From a virus: a stretch of 64,000 bases of DNA. The translations under genes were made by a program, and so were the position numbers. The notes beneath the pieces were generated by a model that was not told the DNA's origin, did no database searches, and worked only from the letters and a program-made list of their open reading frames with translations. Every line of letters starts with the position of its first letter. Within the stretch, counting starts at the first letter, position 1. This document shows positions 53,074 to 62,703 of the stretch, piece by piece. The DNA is taken from the IMG/VR virus record IMGVR_UViG_3300023174_000052, positions 62,001 through 126,000 of that record; one strand, written 5' to 3'.

Positions 53074-53896
53074 CTTCGACTCCTGTCATTTCCTCTATCA
53101 TTTTATTCAAAAGTAAAAACCTGGAGACATTGCCTTCGGTAATGTCGCTCGACGAAAGACTTTCAATTTGTGTTTTCACTTCGTTTAGTTTTTCTTTTAA
53201 AATTCCGTTACTATTTTTATGTGAAAATTCGTTAATAGTTTCGAAAGCTTCACATTTCGTCTTTTCTAAAAGCGGAACTAGATTTCTCTTGTCGCCTTGT
53301 AAAGACATTTTAACCATCTTAAATTGTTCTGTTGTTAATTCTTGTGAAACTTTCTCACAGACCTTTTTCTTCATGATATCGACGGACAATTTACTCGTTC
53401 GTCCACTCATTTCGAGAGATTCGATTTGTTTTCTTTCGCATAACATTTTCGAAACCTTTTGTTCATATTCAACGACTCTAGCTATATCTGCGTTAGTACC
53501 CATACGCCAATCGTTCAATAATGTCTGAACTGTTGCGAATGCTCTATAATCGGGAACTCTTTGCTCAAAAAACATGGGTTGATCGAGTCTTTTATTAATT
53601 GATTTAATTAAAAGACCCTTTTCTCTATCGAGCGCATTAAAATCGTGTTGCTTCGCAGCACGCTTTGCTTCGTCAAGAATTCTAAGAGCGATAGACTCAG
53701 TGTCGACCGTAGTTCTTACGAGCGCGTTAAAAAGTCTAAATTCTCTATGAAGATGCGTTCCAGGTGCAAAGTGTTCACGAACAATCGCCATCGCCTCACG
53801 AGCCTGATCGACGTTTCCATCGATCAAAGACTTCGAGATGAAGCGCACGAGCTGCTCATAAATAATCGCAGCATTTCTCTTTTTATTGTGCCTCAT
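53060..53896 (-). CDS. Conserved head-module protein between portal and protease
   Basis: The ATG 53894-53896 follows GGAGAGTGAGTG and is the preferred start (278 residues); a GTG one codon earlier is also possible. The N-terminus MRHNKKRNAAIIYEQLVRFISKSLIDG is a pattern conserved in helical proteins located between portal and prohead protease in large T4-like phages. The rest is all-helical (coiled-coil-like C-terminal third). It occupies the place of T4 gp67/gp68 core proteins; homology to them is not evident, so it may be an unrelated core or assembly factor. Confidence 0.65.
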   Translation of the reverse strand: MRHNKKRNAAIIYEQLVRFISKSLIDGNVDQAREAMAIVREHFAPGTHLHREFRLFNALVRTTVDTESIALRILDEAKRAAKQHDFNALDREKGLLIKSINKRLDQPMFFEQRVPDYRAFATVQTLLNDWRMGTNADIARVVEYEQKVSKMLCERKQIESLEMSGRTSKLSVDIMKKKVCEKVSQELTTEQFKMVKMSLQGDKRNLVPLLEKTKCEAFETINEFSHKNSNGILKEKLNEVKTQIESLSSSDITEGNVSRFLLLNKMIEEMTGVEDGGR

Positions 53897-55824
53897 CACT
53901 CACTCTCCAGGTCATCACGACCCACTAAAACTTCTGAAAGAATTCCGCTACCCGATTTATTACCTATATTGCCCGAAAGCTTTTTGAAAATATTCTCTAA
54001 TTCTGATGTCATTCTAGGCGAAGTCGAAACGCTCGTTTCTCCTAGCATAGCATCCTTTAATGATATAGGTAGTTCATCTTCGAAAATATTAGCTCCCGTT
54101 AATGTATCTCCGAATGGTCTATTTAAAGTATCTTGTGTTCGACCGCCAGATACCATCGAAGAAAAGTCTGGGAGGTGTTTTTCTCCACGGCCTTTAGACC
54201 TGGTTAATTTTTTCTTATTTATTTCTTTTCCCCACATATTTTTCTTCGCTTCACTCGATGCTTTTACAGGAAATTCGATGTTACCTCGACCGGTGGGTTC
54301 ATAGGCCGAGAATAAATCTCCTCCAGCTTCTTCGCCGCCACCGGCATCTGGGGTCGTAGTATCTCCGCCCGTATCACCGCCCATGTCTCCACCTGCGTCT
54401 CCACCTGCGTCTCCACCTGTCCCACCTTCAGGCGTTGCAGCTTCAACTTCTGCGTCTTCGATCTTATCTTTCTTTCTACCGTCTTTAATTCTAGCGATCT
54501 CTTCTTCTGTAAGGCCGAGAATATTCCTTCGTATCCATGTTTTATCTACAGCTCCTTCGGGAGCTGCACCTGCTATTTCAAATTTTGTCTTAATTAATTC
54601 AAGCTTTTGCATTTGCGCAACAGAACTTGGATTATTAAGCATCAACTTAAAATTTAGAATCGCTTCATCAGTAAACCCATGTGAATAAAGATGAATCATT
54701 GCGATCTTATTCAACTCAGAAATAATGACCTTCTGGATTCTAGATATTGTTCTTGAAAATCGTATATCTTCTTGGGCCAGCGTCGCCTTAGAACCAATTT
54801 CTTCGTCATACCCAAGATACGCCTTTGGTATTTTAAGCGCTGCGAATAATTTCTTTTGGATATACTGTACGTCTTCGACGGCTGCTGTATTTTGTCCACC
54901 TGCCAAAGTGTCGATCTTCGTACCAGACTCTCCACCTCTAACCGGGATGAAATAGTCGTCAAGACCACTAAGTGGATTGAATCGAAGATCGACCCTACCT
55001 GTCGACTTATCGATAACCATATTTCTTTTAAGACTAGATTGTATATTTTGCATATAGTTTTCTACTTCCTCAGGAGGAATGTTTCCTACGTCGATGTAGA
55101 ATATTCTTCGTTCAGGAGCGCGGACAACTCGATAAAGAAGCATCGCATCTTCGCTAAGAATTAACTGTCTCCAAATTCTACGAGCCGATTCTAGAACAGA
55201 CGCTCCATATGGAAGAAACGCGTCGTTCCCCAATAATCTAAAATGCACTACTTGCCAATTTTCTAATACTTTGTTTCCTTTCGTGACCCATCGAAATCGA
55301 ACTGCGAGTGGATCTTCTGGGTCGTATCCTTCTTCTCGTTCCATTTCTGCGATCGGAATTGGAAGCGCATTGATAATCCCAAATTTTGGATCAACGTCGA
55401 GAAACGAAAAGAAGTCTCCATATTTGCAAAGATTTCTTGTCCACATCGGAAGATTGAAATCTATATTCAAATTATCATAAAAAAGATCCTCGAGCAATTC
55501 TCTTATTGCTCGATTGTCAGAATAAATGTGTAATACCCTTCCGTTTTCATCTTGCGATGCGGCCTCTTCCGAATAAATGTCGAGGGCCGAAGAAATTTCT
55601 GGCGTTGATTCCATTTCGCTGAAATCACTGTAACGACTCATTCTATCGAACGAACCATACGCAGAAACTGTAGAAGCGTAGATGTCCGAAACATTTCTTC
55701 GAAAAAGTTCATAGGAGGACGAAGCCGTAGGAGTAGTATACCCTTTTACTTTCCTCTTTACGACGGGTCCTGATCTAAAAAGCTTTGTTAGTCTACTGAA
55801 TAGACTCTCATTTCTATCTGCCAT
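53896..55824 (-). CDS. Portal protein (gp20-like)
   Basis: This 642-residue protein starts at ATG 55822-55824. It contains YDRMSRYSDFSEMESTPEISSALDIYSEEA-type sequence (residues ~58-90), WQVVHFRLLGNDAFLPYGASVLESARRIWRQL, and APERRIFYIDVGNIPPEEVENYMQNIQ, which are diagnostic of T4-type portals, with the stem region LKIPKAYLGYDEE. About 50 residues near 470-510 are Gly/Asp-rich (T-G-G-D-A-G repeats). The portal dodecamer forms the DNA gate at one vertex. The long acidic C-terminal tail is longer than in T4. Confidence 0.95.
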   Translation of the reverse strand: MADRNESLFSRLTKLFRSGPVVKRKVKGYTTPTASSSYELFRRNVSDIYASTVSAYGSFDRMSRYSDFSEMESTPEISSALDIYSEEAASQDENGRVLHIYSDNRAIRELLEDLFYDNLNIDFNLPMWTRNLCKYGDFFSFLDVDPKFGIINALPIPIAEMEREEGYDPEDPLAVRFRWVTKGNKVLENWQVVHFRLLGNDAFLPYGASVLESARRIWRQLILSEDAMLLYRVVRAPERRIFYIDVGNIPPEEVENYMQNIQSSLKRNMVIDKSTGRVDLRFNPLSGLDDYFIPVRGGESGTKIDTLAGGQNTAAVEDVQYIQKKLFAALKIPKAYLGYDEEIGSKATLAQEDIRFSRTISRIQKVIISELNKIAMIHLYSHGFTDEAILNFKLMLNNPSSVAQMQKLELIKTKFEIAGAAPEGAVDKTWIRRNILGLTEEEIARIKDGRKKDKIEDAEVEAATPEGGTGGDAGGDAGGDMGGDTGGDTTTPDAGGGEEAGGDLFSAYEPTGRGNIEFPVKASSEAKKNMWGKEINKKKLTRSKGRGEKHLPDFSSMVSGGRTQDTLNRPFGDTLTGANIFEDELPISLKDAMLGETSVSTSPRMTSELENIFKKLSGNIGNKSGSGILSEVLVGRDDLESE

Positions 55825-57417
55825 TTATTTATACATCCATAATAGTTCGGGTGGTATCGGTGCAGTTGAATCTGAACCGAAATACTTCGAATCGTACCTA
55901 TTCGGTTTCAAGGCGTCTCTGGCGCCGAATTGAATCGGCATATTATTGTTTTTTTGTTCGTTGACTTTAAATCCTGCTGCGAGAGACCATTGACCAGATT
56001 GATACGATTGTGATGTATCTCTGTTTGGTTCAAAAAGACTACATCCAATTGCCGAGGCCATGACGAGATCGTCGTTGAATCCTTTTTGAGCGCGAGCTGT
56101 GTTTCCGATCCAAACGAAAGTCTTAAGCTCATCTAATAACCTCGCTGAGTATATTCTAATCCGTCCTGTGCGAAGGTATTCCTCAAATTTCGTTAAAATC
56201 GTAGGTTTATTTTGTCCTGAGGTGTTAAAACCTATTTTTCCGATCGGAATGTCAACTGCGTATTTGAATCTTATATCATTTATGTGCAGGTTAGGATACG
56301 CTAATTCTTTTAATTTTGTGATGGTCGCAAATCCATATGTGTTATTCTCAGGACAGACTATCGCCTTATTATATTTTAAACCGATTTCGTTGATCAACGT
56401 GCCCAATTGATCTGGTGGTAGCTTTCCTCTAAATTCACAAACCTGTTCACATTCGTTAGTGTCAAAGACTTGTATAGTAGAATAATCTAATGCGTCTCCT
56501 CGAGAAACGTCAGCGGATAGAACGTACTTGTGATTTGGTAGAGCATATTTCCAAACCCAAACTCCCATTTCTGGGCCCCATCTTTCTAACGGGTTTCTAC
56601 ACGAGGCTCTAATCTTTTCATAATCTTCTGCATTTATAAAAGTATCGCCAGATGAAGAGAAGTCGCAAAGTAATTCTTGCGCGATCTCTTTTCTCGTTAA
56701 GTTCCTAGACTCTTGCTCGAACCATCTTTCGTCTCTATCAGGGTGAACGTCCCAAGGTAATTTTATGGGATTAAAATCAGATGTCCCTGCGTCGGCGTCT
56801 ATCCATAATTTATGAAATTGATTTCCGACACCCGACGGTGTACTAAGAATAATCGCAGAACCACCCGTCGACAAGGTAGGGTAAAGACCTTTCCATAATT
56901 CGTCGAAGTCTCTAATGAATGCAGCTTCGTCGACGATCAGTAACGATAGTGCTTCAGAACGACCCGCATCTTCTGACGTTGGAACTGCCTTTATTATAGA
57001 ACCATTAGAAAATTCTATTTGCGTTTTTGTATGCGACGTAATTTCTGAAATCACAAGCCATTCAGGCAATCCCTCTAACATCGTCTTTACTTTTCTAATA
57101 AAGTTTTGAGCAACTGCAAGTTTCGTCGCGATTACTAAAATGTTTTTTTGCTTATAGAAAACGCCTTGCCATAGAGCATACGCAGCAGTGATAGTAGATA
57201 GCCCAAGTTGTCTAGACTTTAAAACGATATTAAAACGATGCTTATTAAATTCTTTTACGCAATCATCCTGGAATGGGTACGTTCTAAATGGAACGAGGCC
57301 TTTTTTAGGGTGCGTAATTTTAACGTACGTATTAATAAAATGTAGAGGTTCCTTACCGCATTTAATGATTTCATTAACCTGCGATTGCTTGGTCACTACT
57401 ACTTTCTGACTAGCCAA
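55825..57417 (-). CDS. Terminase large subunit (gp17-like)
   Basis: This 530-residue protein has an ATPase domain with Walker A SRQLGLST (residues 68-75), Walker B LLIVDEAAFI near residue 157, the coupling motif STPSG, and an RNase H-fold nuclease domain beginning YVLSADVSRGDALDYST (Asp near residue 297), with VCPENNTYG and a later D-D-L-V-M-A acidic site. It packages DNA through the portal and cuts concatemers. Start is a TTG at 57415-57417 overlapping the preceding gene by eight bases; the ribosome-binding site is weak. A small terminase gene was not recognised. Confidence 0.96.
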   Translation of the reverse strand: MASQKVVVTKQSQVNEIIKCGKEPLHFINTYVKITHPKKGLVPFRTYPFQDDCVKEFNKHRFNIVLKSRQLGLSTITAAYALWQGVFYKQKNILVIATKLAVAQNFIRKVKTMLEGLPEWLVISEITSHTKTQIEFSNGSIIKAVPTSEDAGRSEALSLLIVDEAAFIRDFDELWKGLYPTLSTGGSAIILSTPSGVGNQFHKLWIDADAGTSDFNPIKLPWDVHPDRDERWFEQESRNLTRKEIAQELLCDFSSSGDTFINAEDYEKIRASCRNPLERWGPEMGVWVWKYALPNHKYVLSADVSRGDALDYSTIQVFDTNECEQVCEFRGKLPPDQLGTLINEIGLKYNKAIVCPENNTYGFATITKLKELAYPNLHINDIRFKYAVDIPIGKIGFNTSGQNKPTILTKFEEYLRTGRIRIYSARLLDELKTFVWIGNTARAQKGFNDDLVMASAIGCSLFEPNRDTSQSYQSGQWSLAAGFKVNEQKNNNMPIQFGARDALKPNRYDSKYFGSDSTAPIPPELLWMYK

Positions 57418-57778
57418 TTTCGTATGTCACAAATCGACGATAGTACGCGACTTTTTTAGGAGAATGAAACGTAACAGAAATCACTTCAATAGAATCGTCG
57501 GTAGAAACCTCTTTGCATTTCAATGCCTTTCCTGACGCTTCTTTGTAAGTTTTTTTGACTGTCTTTAGTGCGTCATTTATCATGTCTATGGATCTAGTAG
57601 ATTCCTTACCTACCTGCGATCTCAGCGATGCGTCACTGGCGAAATTGACTATCGTTGTATAGGTCAACATCATGCGACCTTCACCAGGAAATTTATAGAT
57701 GATAGATTCGGTTCCGTTTGAAGAACCTTTGATATTTTCAAGACATTGCGCCAGACAGTTTAAGTCGTAAGTTAACAT
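57410..57778 (-). CDS. Conserved small protein upstream of terminase
   Basis: This 122-residue protein is alpha/beta with the segment SIDMINDALKTVKKTYKEASGKALKCKEV, a pattern seen in small proteins beside head or recombination genes of T4-like phages. The start ATG 57776-57778 lacks a strong ribosome-binding site. Function is unknown; although it precedes the terminase it does not look like a small terminase (no helix-turn-helix N-terminal or long coiled coil). Confidence 0.6.
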   Translation of the reverse strand: MLTYDLNCLAQCLENIKGSSNGTESIIYKFPGEGRMMLTYTTIVNFASDASLRSQVGKESTRSIDMINDALKTVKKTYKEASGKALKCKEVSTDDSIEVISVTFHSPKKVAYYRRFVTYEIG

Positions 57779-57779
57779 T

Positions 57780-58115
57780 TTATTTCTCCGTAGTTAAATA
57801 TCTAATCACAAGCAAAGAATTTCGATCTGTTTTTTTGTTTTCTACGTCCTGGGCTGACGGACGGACGCCTTCTTTCCACGCTTTTAGATTCATTTCTGCG
57901 AAATCACTTTCGCATGCCCTACAACAAAAAACTCTGTCATATGCTTCGTTATCTATGTTGCTAGACATGACAGTATCACAAATTGGACAAAAAAATGGTG
58001 CACCGACTTCTTCTATTTTCGAAAAGAAGTCGGCCTGTTTTTCAAGCCCAAACGTAAGCGTCCGCGCCTTGCTTTGATATTTCGATGATGTTGTCGACTG
58101 CATCTTTGATTGCAT
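57780..58115 (-). CDS. Zinc-ribbon protein
   Basis: This 111-residue protein has CPICDTVM (residues ~43-50) and CCRACES (~65-71), two CxxC pairs about 20 residues apart, forming a probable zinc ribbon. The first ~25 residues overlap the end of the SbcDC gene in another frame; ATG at 58113-58115 or four codons later could be the start. The remainder is helical (MNLKAWKEGVRPSAQDVENKK). Zinc ribbons in such proteins often contact nucleic acid. It is encoded between recombination and packaging genes; function unassigned. Confidence 0.6.
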   Translation of the reverse strand: MQSKMQSTTSSKYQSKARTLTFGLEKQADFFSKIEEVGAPFFCPICDTVMSSNIDNEAYDRVFCCRACESDFAEMNLKAWKEGVRPSAQDVENKKTDRNSLLVIRYLTTEK

Positions 58116-61100
58116 CCACGTGTGATATTACAATAATTGTCTTAAAAAATCTCTTCAATGAAACAAGAAGACGATTGCATGCTTCTACGTTAACGTCGTC
58201 AAGAGCGCCGAAACCTTCATCGATAATAAACATATCTGATTTGGGCAAAGACGAAACATTAATGAGAGCGACTCGCAAAGCTAAAGACGCCATCATTTTT
58301 TCCATTCCCGACCCCAATTCTACAGGACGTTGCGAATCGCCATAATCTAAGTTAACATCGAGATTATTTCCGTCAGATACTAAAACAACGGTAAATCCGC
58401 AAATACCTTGTAGAATAGAAGCGATCTCCTGATTAATTCTTGGTAATTGTTGAGCAAGAACAACCTGTGGTAATCCGTTCTTCCCGTACGCTTGGATTAA
58501 TGCTTCGAAGATCTTCCAGTCCTTGACGTGTTCAGAATATTTTTCTTTATCATTTTTATGCTTCGCGAGATTCGAAATCTCAGAACCGATCATTCTCTCC
58601 GTGTTAAGGAGGTTAGATTCTGCTTGACGCAATGAACCGGTCGTTTCCTTTAGTTCGGATTCGATTGATTCGATAATCGCAGCGTTATCTTCGTCGATCA
58701 AATTGAGTTTCATCTCGACGATTTTCTCTTCGATTTCTTTGATCTTCTTAAGAGCGTCGATAGATTTCGAAGCGTAAGAATTCTTTTCGATCGAAGATGC
58801 TTTGGAAGCAGCGTCTAAGCCAATCTCTTCTCGGAGTACTGCTTCGTATTTCTTTAATTTTTCTTCGATAGACTTCGACTTGATTAAAGAAATAGAATCA
58901 TTTGCATCCTTTAATTGTTGCGTTAAATTTTCAATCGTCAGTCGCTGTGTTTCGATGAGTGTCTTATCACGATGCGAATCTTTAATAAATTTGCATGTAG
59001 GAAACTTATCTCCGCAAGGTACTTCTGACAACCTTGAGATAGACTTTTGTTGCTGTTTAAGCTTCTCGTTTTCTTTTTCAAGATCCGATGATAGTTTAGC
59101 CTCGCCGATTTCGAGTTGTCGTAATGAAGACAGTTCTTGTTTAAGAGCATCAATGGGAAAATTATTTTTGATACTCGAAATTTTTTCGAGTCTTGAAGAT
59201 TGTTGTTTGATTTTTTCGTCAATTTCTTCCATACTCTTTTCGTAAGAAATTAAAGAATTTTGCAATTTCGTGAGATCTTGTTCCTTCGACTTAATATCAG
59301 ATCGTGTATATCCAGAACCTGTTCTGGACGTTGCAAGACTTACATTGAGGCTGATCTGTTTTTTCTTTAAATCTTCTATTCTCTTTTCTAAATTACTCTT
59401 GCTATTGTTTAGTTCGTGAATTTTATCGTTGCAATCTTCAATTGCGACTTCATAATTAACGTTCGAACCTTGCTTTAAGGCAACCTTTGTATTATACGAT
59501 TCCTCTTTTAGCTTAACAAGAATCTGATCAAATATCCCAAGATCCAAAAAGTTATTCAATAACTTCTTTCTATCTGTTGCTCCGTTTCTAATGAACGTGT
59601 TCATTTCTCCTTGTGAAGCAAATGAAGTCAAAAGAAAATCGCTGGGCTCGCCGATTAATTCTCGCAGTGCCTTATCTGAATCACGGCGTTGCTCTCCAGA
59701 TATATCTTCGATAATCTCTCCAGATTCATCGATTCGATATAGATTCATCTTCGTGTTAGCGCCGACACCTCGAGGATTGCTCCACTTAATCGACATTCTC
59801 TCTGCGCGGTATAGATTGCCGTTCATTTCAAATTCGACTTTAGCTTCGCAATCTCCCTTCCTCGCGTTAATGACGTGTAGATTGCTGATAGACCCACGAT
59901 CTGTGTCATTAAAAAGAGAGTACATTAATGTACCAGGAATGGAAGACTTTCCACATCGATTTACTCCGAATAAACCGATAACTCCTTCAAGAGACGAAAA
60001 ATCTATACGATTGCCCTTTCCATATGCGAATGTATTTTCCCATTCCATATTTCGAATCGACCACTTACGATTTCGATTAGTCTCAAAATTCTCGAAAGAA
60101 TGTAGAATACTATAAACAGTATTATCAATTCGCTCCCACTCTTCTTGCGTAAACTTTGATTCTCCGAAATATTCGCGTAATGCTTTATTATGAAACTCTT
60201 CGTTACGAAGCGATGATTGCTCTAATTCTGATTCGCCGATTAAAATATTTGAAGCGTTTTGATGCTCAGTAATTCGCCATGTTAATTCGGATGGTTCTAA
60301 TGTCGATTTCACGAGAAAAGAAAACTTTTTAATATCTTCTTGACTCAAAATTTGATCTGACATTACCCGGAGACGACAACCTTTCGAAAATCCATCGCAA
60401 GAAGCGAAGGTAAGATCTGCGGTTCCATCCCATTCAATCGTATAAAATGGATTCGGCGACTTAATTACACGGCGGACTGATCTGAATTCATCTTTAGACC
60501 GAATATCCCATAGAAGATATCCCTTATCAATATCCTCGGAGTAATCCTGTTGAATCGTAGAGCCAGGATATGCGAATCGCTTAGCTGTATCAAGATATTG
60601 AAATTTGTGAATGTCTCCGAACATTCCGAAATCGAATCCTGCGAATAGAGACAAATCGCATTCAGATTCGATCTCCCAGCCAATGTCGGTCATAGACTTC
60701 GCGATTGGTCCGTGAAATAAAGAGATATTGATTTTATTTTCGATCGGTTTAAGGTTTCCCCAATTCTCCTCGTCGAAACAACTAAAATTCGTCCACACTA
60801 CTCCAAATTCATCGTCGTAATACTGCATGGAATCTCGAAGAAAAATAATTCGAGGATTCGAAAGCGTATTAATGATAGGAGTGATCGTATCCATTCGAGA
60901 TTTATTAAGAATAAGACCGTCATGATTACCGAGCGTCACAATAACAGGCGCAATTTCTGCAAGACGATTGAACCACCACGTGAGTCGTTGAATCAACTCG
61001 GGAGAAATTCCCATCGTCTTCGTATGCACAATATCGCCTGCGACGACGATGCGATCAACTTTTTGTTTCTTCGCGTCGGCGGCGAGGCGCTCGAAAACCT

Positions 61101-61164
61101 CAGTATATTCTTCATGACGTTTTAAACCACGCCAATGAACATCTGCAATATGACAAACTCTCAC
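58042..61164 (-). CDS. Fused SbcD-SbcC (Mre11-Rad50, gp47-gp46) protein
   Basis: One continuous 1040-residue frame combines two proteins that are separate in T4. Residues 1-~340 are an Mre11/SbcD phosphodiesterase: IADVHWRG (D8, H10), VVAGDIVHTK, VTLGNHDG, ISLFHGP and MFGDIHKFQ. Residues ~390-1040 are an SbcC/Rad50 ATPase: Walker A GVNRCGKS (~400), coiled coils, a hook with C-x6-C (CGDKFPTC, ~715), signature LGSGMEKMM (~950) and Walker B MFIIDEGFGALDD (~975). It resects DNA ends for recombination. The frame is uninterrupted and both motif sets are complete, so it is a true fusion rather than two overlapping genes. Confidence 0.93.
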   Translation of the reverse strand: MRVCHIADVHWRGLKRHEEYTEVFERLAADAKKQKVDRIVVAGDIVHTKTMGISPELIQRLTWWFNRLAEIAPVIVTLGNHDGLILNKSRMDTITPIINTLSNPRIIFLRDSMQYYDDEFGVVWTNFSCFDEENWGNLKPIENKINISLFHGPIAKSMTDIGWEIESECDLSLFAGFDFGMFGDIHKFQYLDTAKRFAYPGSTIQQDYSEDIDKGYLLWDIRSKDEFRSVRRVIKSPNPFYTIEWDGTADLTFASCDGFSKGCRLRVMSDQILSQEDIKKFSFLVKSTLEPSELTWRITEHQNASNILIGESELEQSSLRNEEFHNKALREYFGESKFTQEEWERIDNTVYSILHSFENFETNRNRKWSIRNMEWENTFAYGKGNRIDFSSLEGVIGLFGVNRCGKSSIPGTLMYSLFNDTDRGSISNLHVINARKGDCEAKVEFEMNGNLYRAERMSIKWSNPRGVGANTKMNLYRIDESGEIIEDISGEQRRDSDKALRELIGEPSDFLLTSFASQGEMNTFIRNGATDRKKLLNNFLDLGIFDQILVKLKEESYNTKVALKQGSNVNYEVAIEDCNDKIHELNNSKSNLEKRIEDLKKKQISLNVSLATSRTGSGYTRSDIKSKEQDLTKLQNSLISYEKSMEEIDEKIKQQSSRLEKISSIKNNFPIDALKQELSSLRQLEIGEAKLSSDLEKENEKLKQQQKSISRLSEVPCGDKFPTCKFIKDSHRDKTLIETQRLTIENLTQQLKDANDSISLIKSKSIEEKLKKYEAVLREEIGLDAASKASSIEKNSYASKSIDALKKIKEIEEKIVEMKLNLIDEDNAAIIESIESELKETTGSLRQAESNLLNTERMIGSEISNLAKHKNDKEKYSEHVKDWKIFEALIQAYGKNGLPQVVLAQQLPRINQEIASILQGICGFTVVLVSDGNNLDVNLDYGDSQRPVELGSGMEKMMASLALRVALINVSSLPKSDMFIIDEGFGALDDVNVEACNRLLVSLKRFFKTIIVISHVDAIKDAVDNIIEISKQGADAYVWA

Positions 61165-61172
61165 TATTTACC

Positions 61173-62138
61173 TCAGAGTAACGAACCAGTCGTAATGTTG
61201 TTGATTCTAAAAATTAGACCACTCATTGGATTCCACTCGGTAGCTGTCTTTTTTAAATTTTCGAATTCTTCATTCGACATATCACCGACATCGATTCCAG
61301 CAGGAATCTTTACGAATTTTATAGAAATGTTATACTGATATAAAATCTTTGCTATTTTATGCGCTTTTATAATCGCATCTGGGTCTAATGCTATGGTTAC
61401 GTTCGTTTGGTTTTCAACTATCCTCCGAAATAACAAAGAATCCTGTGGTAACGTCGAACCTAATAAAGAGACTGCATTTTCACCAGCCTTGAATAAATCG
61501 AATGGACCTTCTACAAGAGTAAGAGGTTTCCTCCAATCGATATCGACTTCATTAAAAATGATCGACTTTCTATTGACCTTTGGATTAACGTATCGATACT
61601 TGGCATCAGGTTCAATCGAGCGAGCGGTCCAATAATTAATCTTTCCTTCTGAATCGAAAGAAGGTATGACGACTCTTCGTCTCAACCTACCACCGATAGC
61701 TCCTAAAATCCTATATCGATAAGCAGAGTCGATATCGATACCACGACGTTCCAAATAATTTACGATTGCCTGTGCGTCTGGGTCTGATGATTCGTATAAT
61801 TCGTCGATGTTCAATGCGTCAGGAAGTTCTACGACCTCGTCTTTGGGTTTTTCATCGTCGATAAAGTCAGAGCGAATGGCATTTTTTTCAAATCTTTCGC
61901 ACCACTCTCTGTGTAAAGACGGAGCAAACTTTCTTAAAAGTGAAGGTACAGAACGACCTTTTACTTCACATACCCAACAATGCCATTGTCCAGTATCAAT
62001 TTTAATAGCTAGCTTTTTCTTATTTTTCCCGCTTCCACACGCAGGACAAGAAAAAGCTACGTTAGCCCCGTCTCTTGCTACTTCGCAATCGCCCAGGGCT
62101 CTTTTCAGTAGCGTCAGTCTTTCGCCTACGTCGATCAT
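61173..62138 (-). CDS. DnaG-type primase
   Basis: This 321-residue protein has an N-terminal zinc site (CPACGSG at 31-37 and HCWVC at 53-57) followed by a TOPRIM domain with LVEGPFDLF (Glu near 206) and IALDPDA (D-x-D near 250). The layout is that of a compact DnaG/gp61-type primase making RNA primers for the DnaB-type helicase. It overlaps the RuvC-like gene by 77 bases at its start and ends nine bases before the SbcDC gene. Confidence 0.9.
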   Translation of the reverse strand: MIDVGERLTLLKRALGDCEVARDGANVAFSCPACGSGKNKKKLAIKIDTGQWHCWVCEVKGRSVPSLLRKFAPSLHREWCERFEKNAIRSDFIDDEKPKDEVVELPDALNIDELYESSDPDAQAIVNYLERRGIDIDSAYRYRILGAIGGRLRRRVVIPSFDSEGKINYWTARSIEPDAKYRYVNPKVNRKSIIFNEVDIDWRKPLTLVEGPFDLFKAGENAVSLLGSTLPQDSLLFRRIVENQTNVTIALDPDAIIKAHKIAKILYQYNISIKFVKIPAGIDVGDMSNEEFENLKKTATEWNPMSGLIFRINNITTGSLL

Positions 62139-62703
62139 GATTGATTGTAAACAGGTCTGGTTTGTTTTTTAACAACAATACAGCTCGAGCGATGACATAC
62201 GCGTCCATGGCATCTTCAACGCCCTTTTCCAGTACAGTCTCGCCTTTTCTTGGCCCACTCTTTAGTACTTTCGTTTGCCATGCGTAATCTTTTTCTTGAG
62301 AATCTACCCACATTTTAACGATCGCTTTTGGATCCGAACCCCGAGGAATCTTTATACCAAGATTATTTCTGGCTATGGTCACAGATATAACATCGGGCGG
62401 GATCGATAATACTTCTCTCGCGAGATAAGTCACTACACCATTAAATCTCGCGAGAGTCATTAAGACATGTGCCGATGAACGACCCCTTTGAAAACCCGTC
62501 AGATTAGCCTCTATTGAGACACGTTCTATGCCCCTTGTACTATATCGTTCTATCTCTTTCTTCACGTCCAGTGCTCTCTGGTGATGATCCGGAGAGTCTA
62601 AATAGACGAAGCTGGCTTCTATTAATTTTCCTGTTTCGTCGATCAGTGCAAAACCCGTACATGACGTGCTTACATCGATTCCGAGATATAATTTAGAAGT
62701 CAA
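62062..62703 (-). CDS. RuvC-fold nuclease (Holliday-junction resolvase-like)
   Basis: This 213-residue protein has the RNase H-like order: YLGIDVSTSCTGFALID (first Asp), VSIEANLTGF (Glu), and GVEDAMDAYVIARAVLLL (final Asp residues), with R-G-R-S-S near the centre. This fits phage RuvC-like resolvases that cut branched DNA before packaging, taking the place of T4 gp49. The C-terminal 25 residues are strongly basic (RRRRKTDATEKSPGRLRSSKRR) and overlap the primase start in another frame. Confidence 0.8.
   Translation of the reverse strand: MTSKLYLGIDVSTSCTGFALIDETGKLIEASFVYLDSPDHHQRALDVKKEIERYSTRGIERVSIEANLTGFQRGRSSAHVLMTLARFNGVVTYLAREVLSIPPDVISVTIARNNLGIKIPRGSDPKAIVKMWVDSQEKDYAWQTKVLKSGPRKGETVLEKGVEDAMDAYVIARAVLLLKNKPDLFTINHDRRRRKTDATEKSPGRLRSSKRRG

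Noticed and set aside
55826-55833. Perfect T4 late promoter TATAAATA on the minus strand
   Set aside because: It overlaps the terminase stop codon and sits against the portal ATG, so transcription would start inside the portal gene; probably coincidental.
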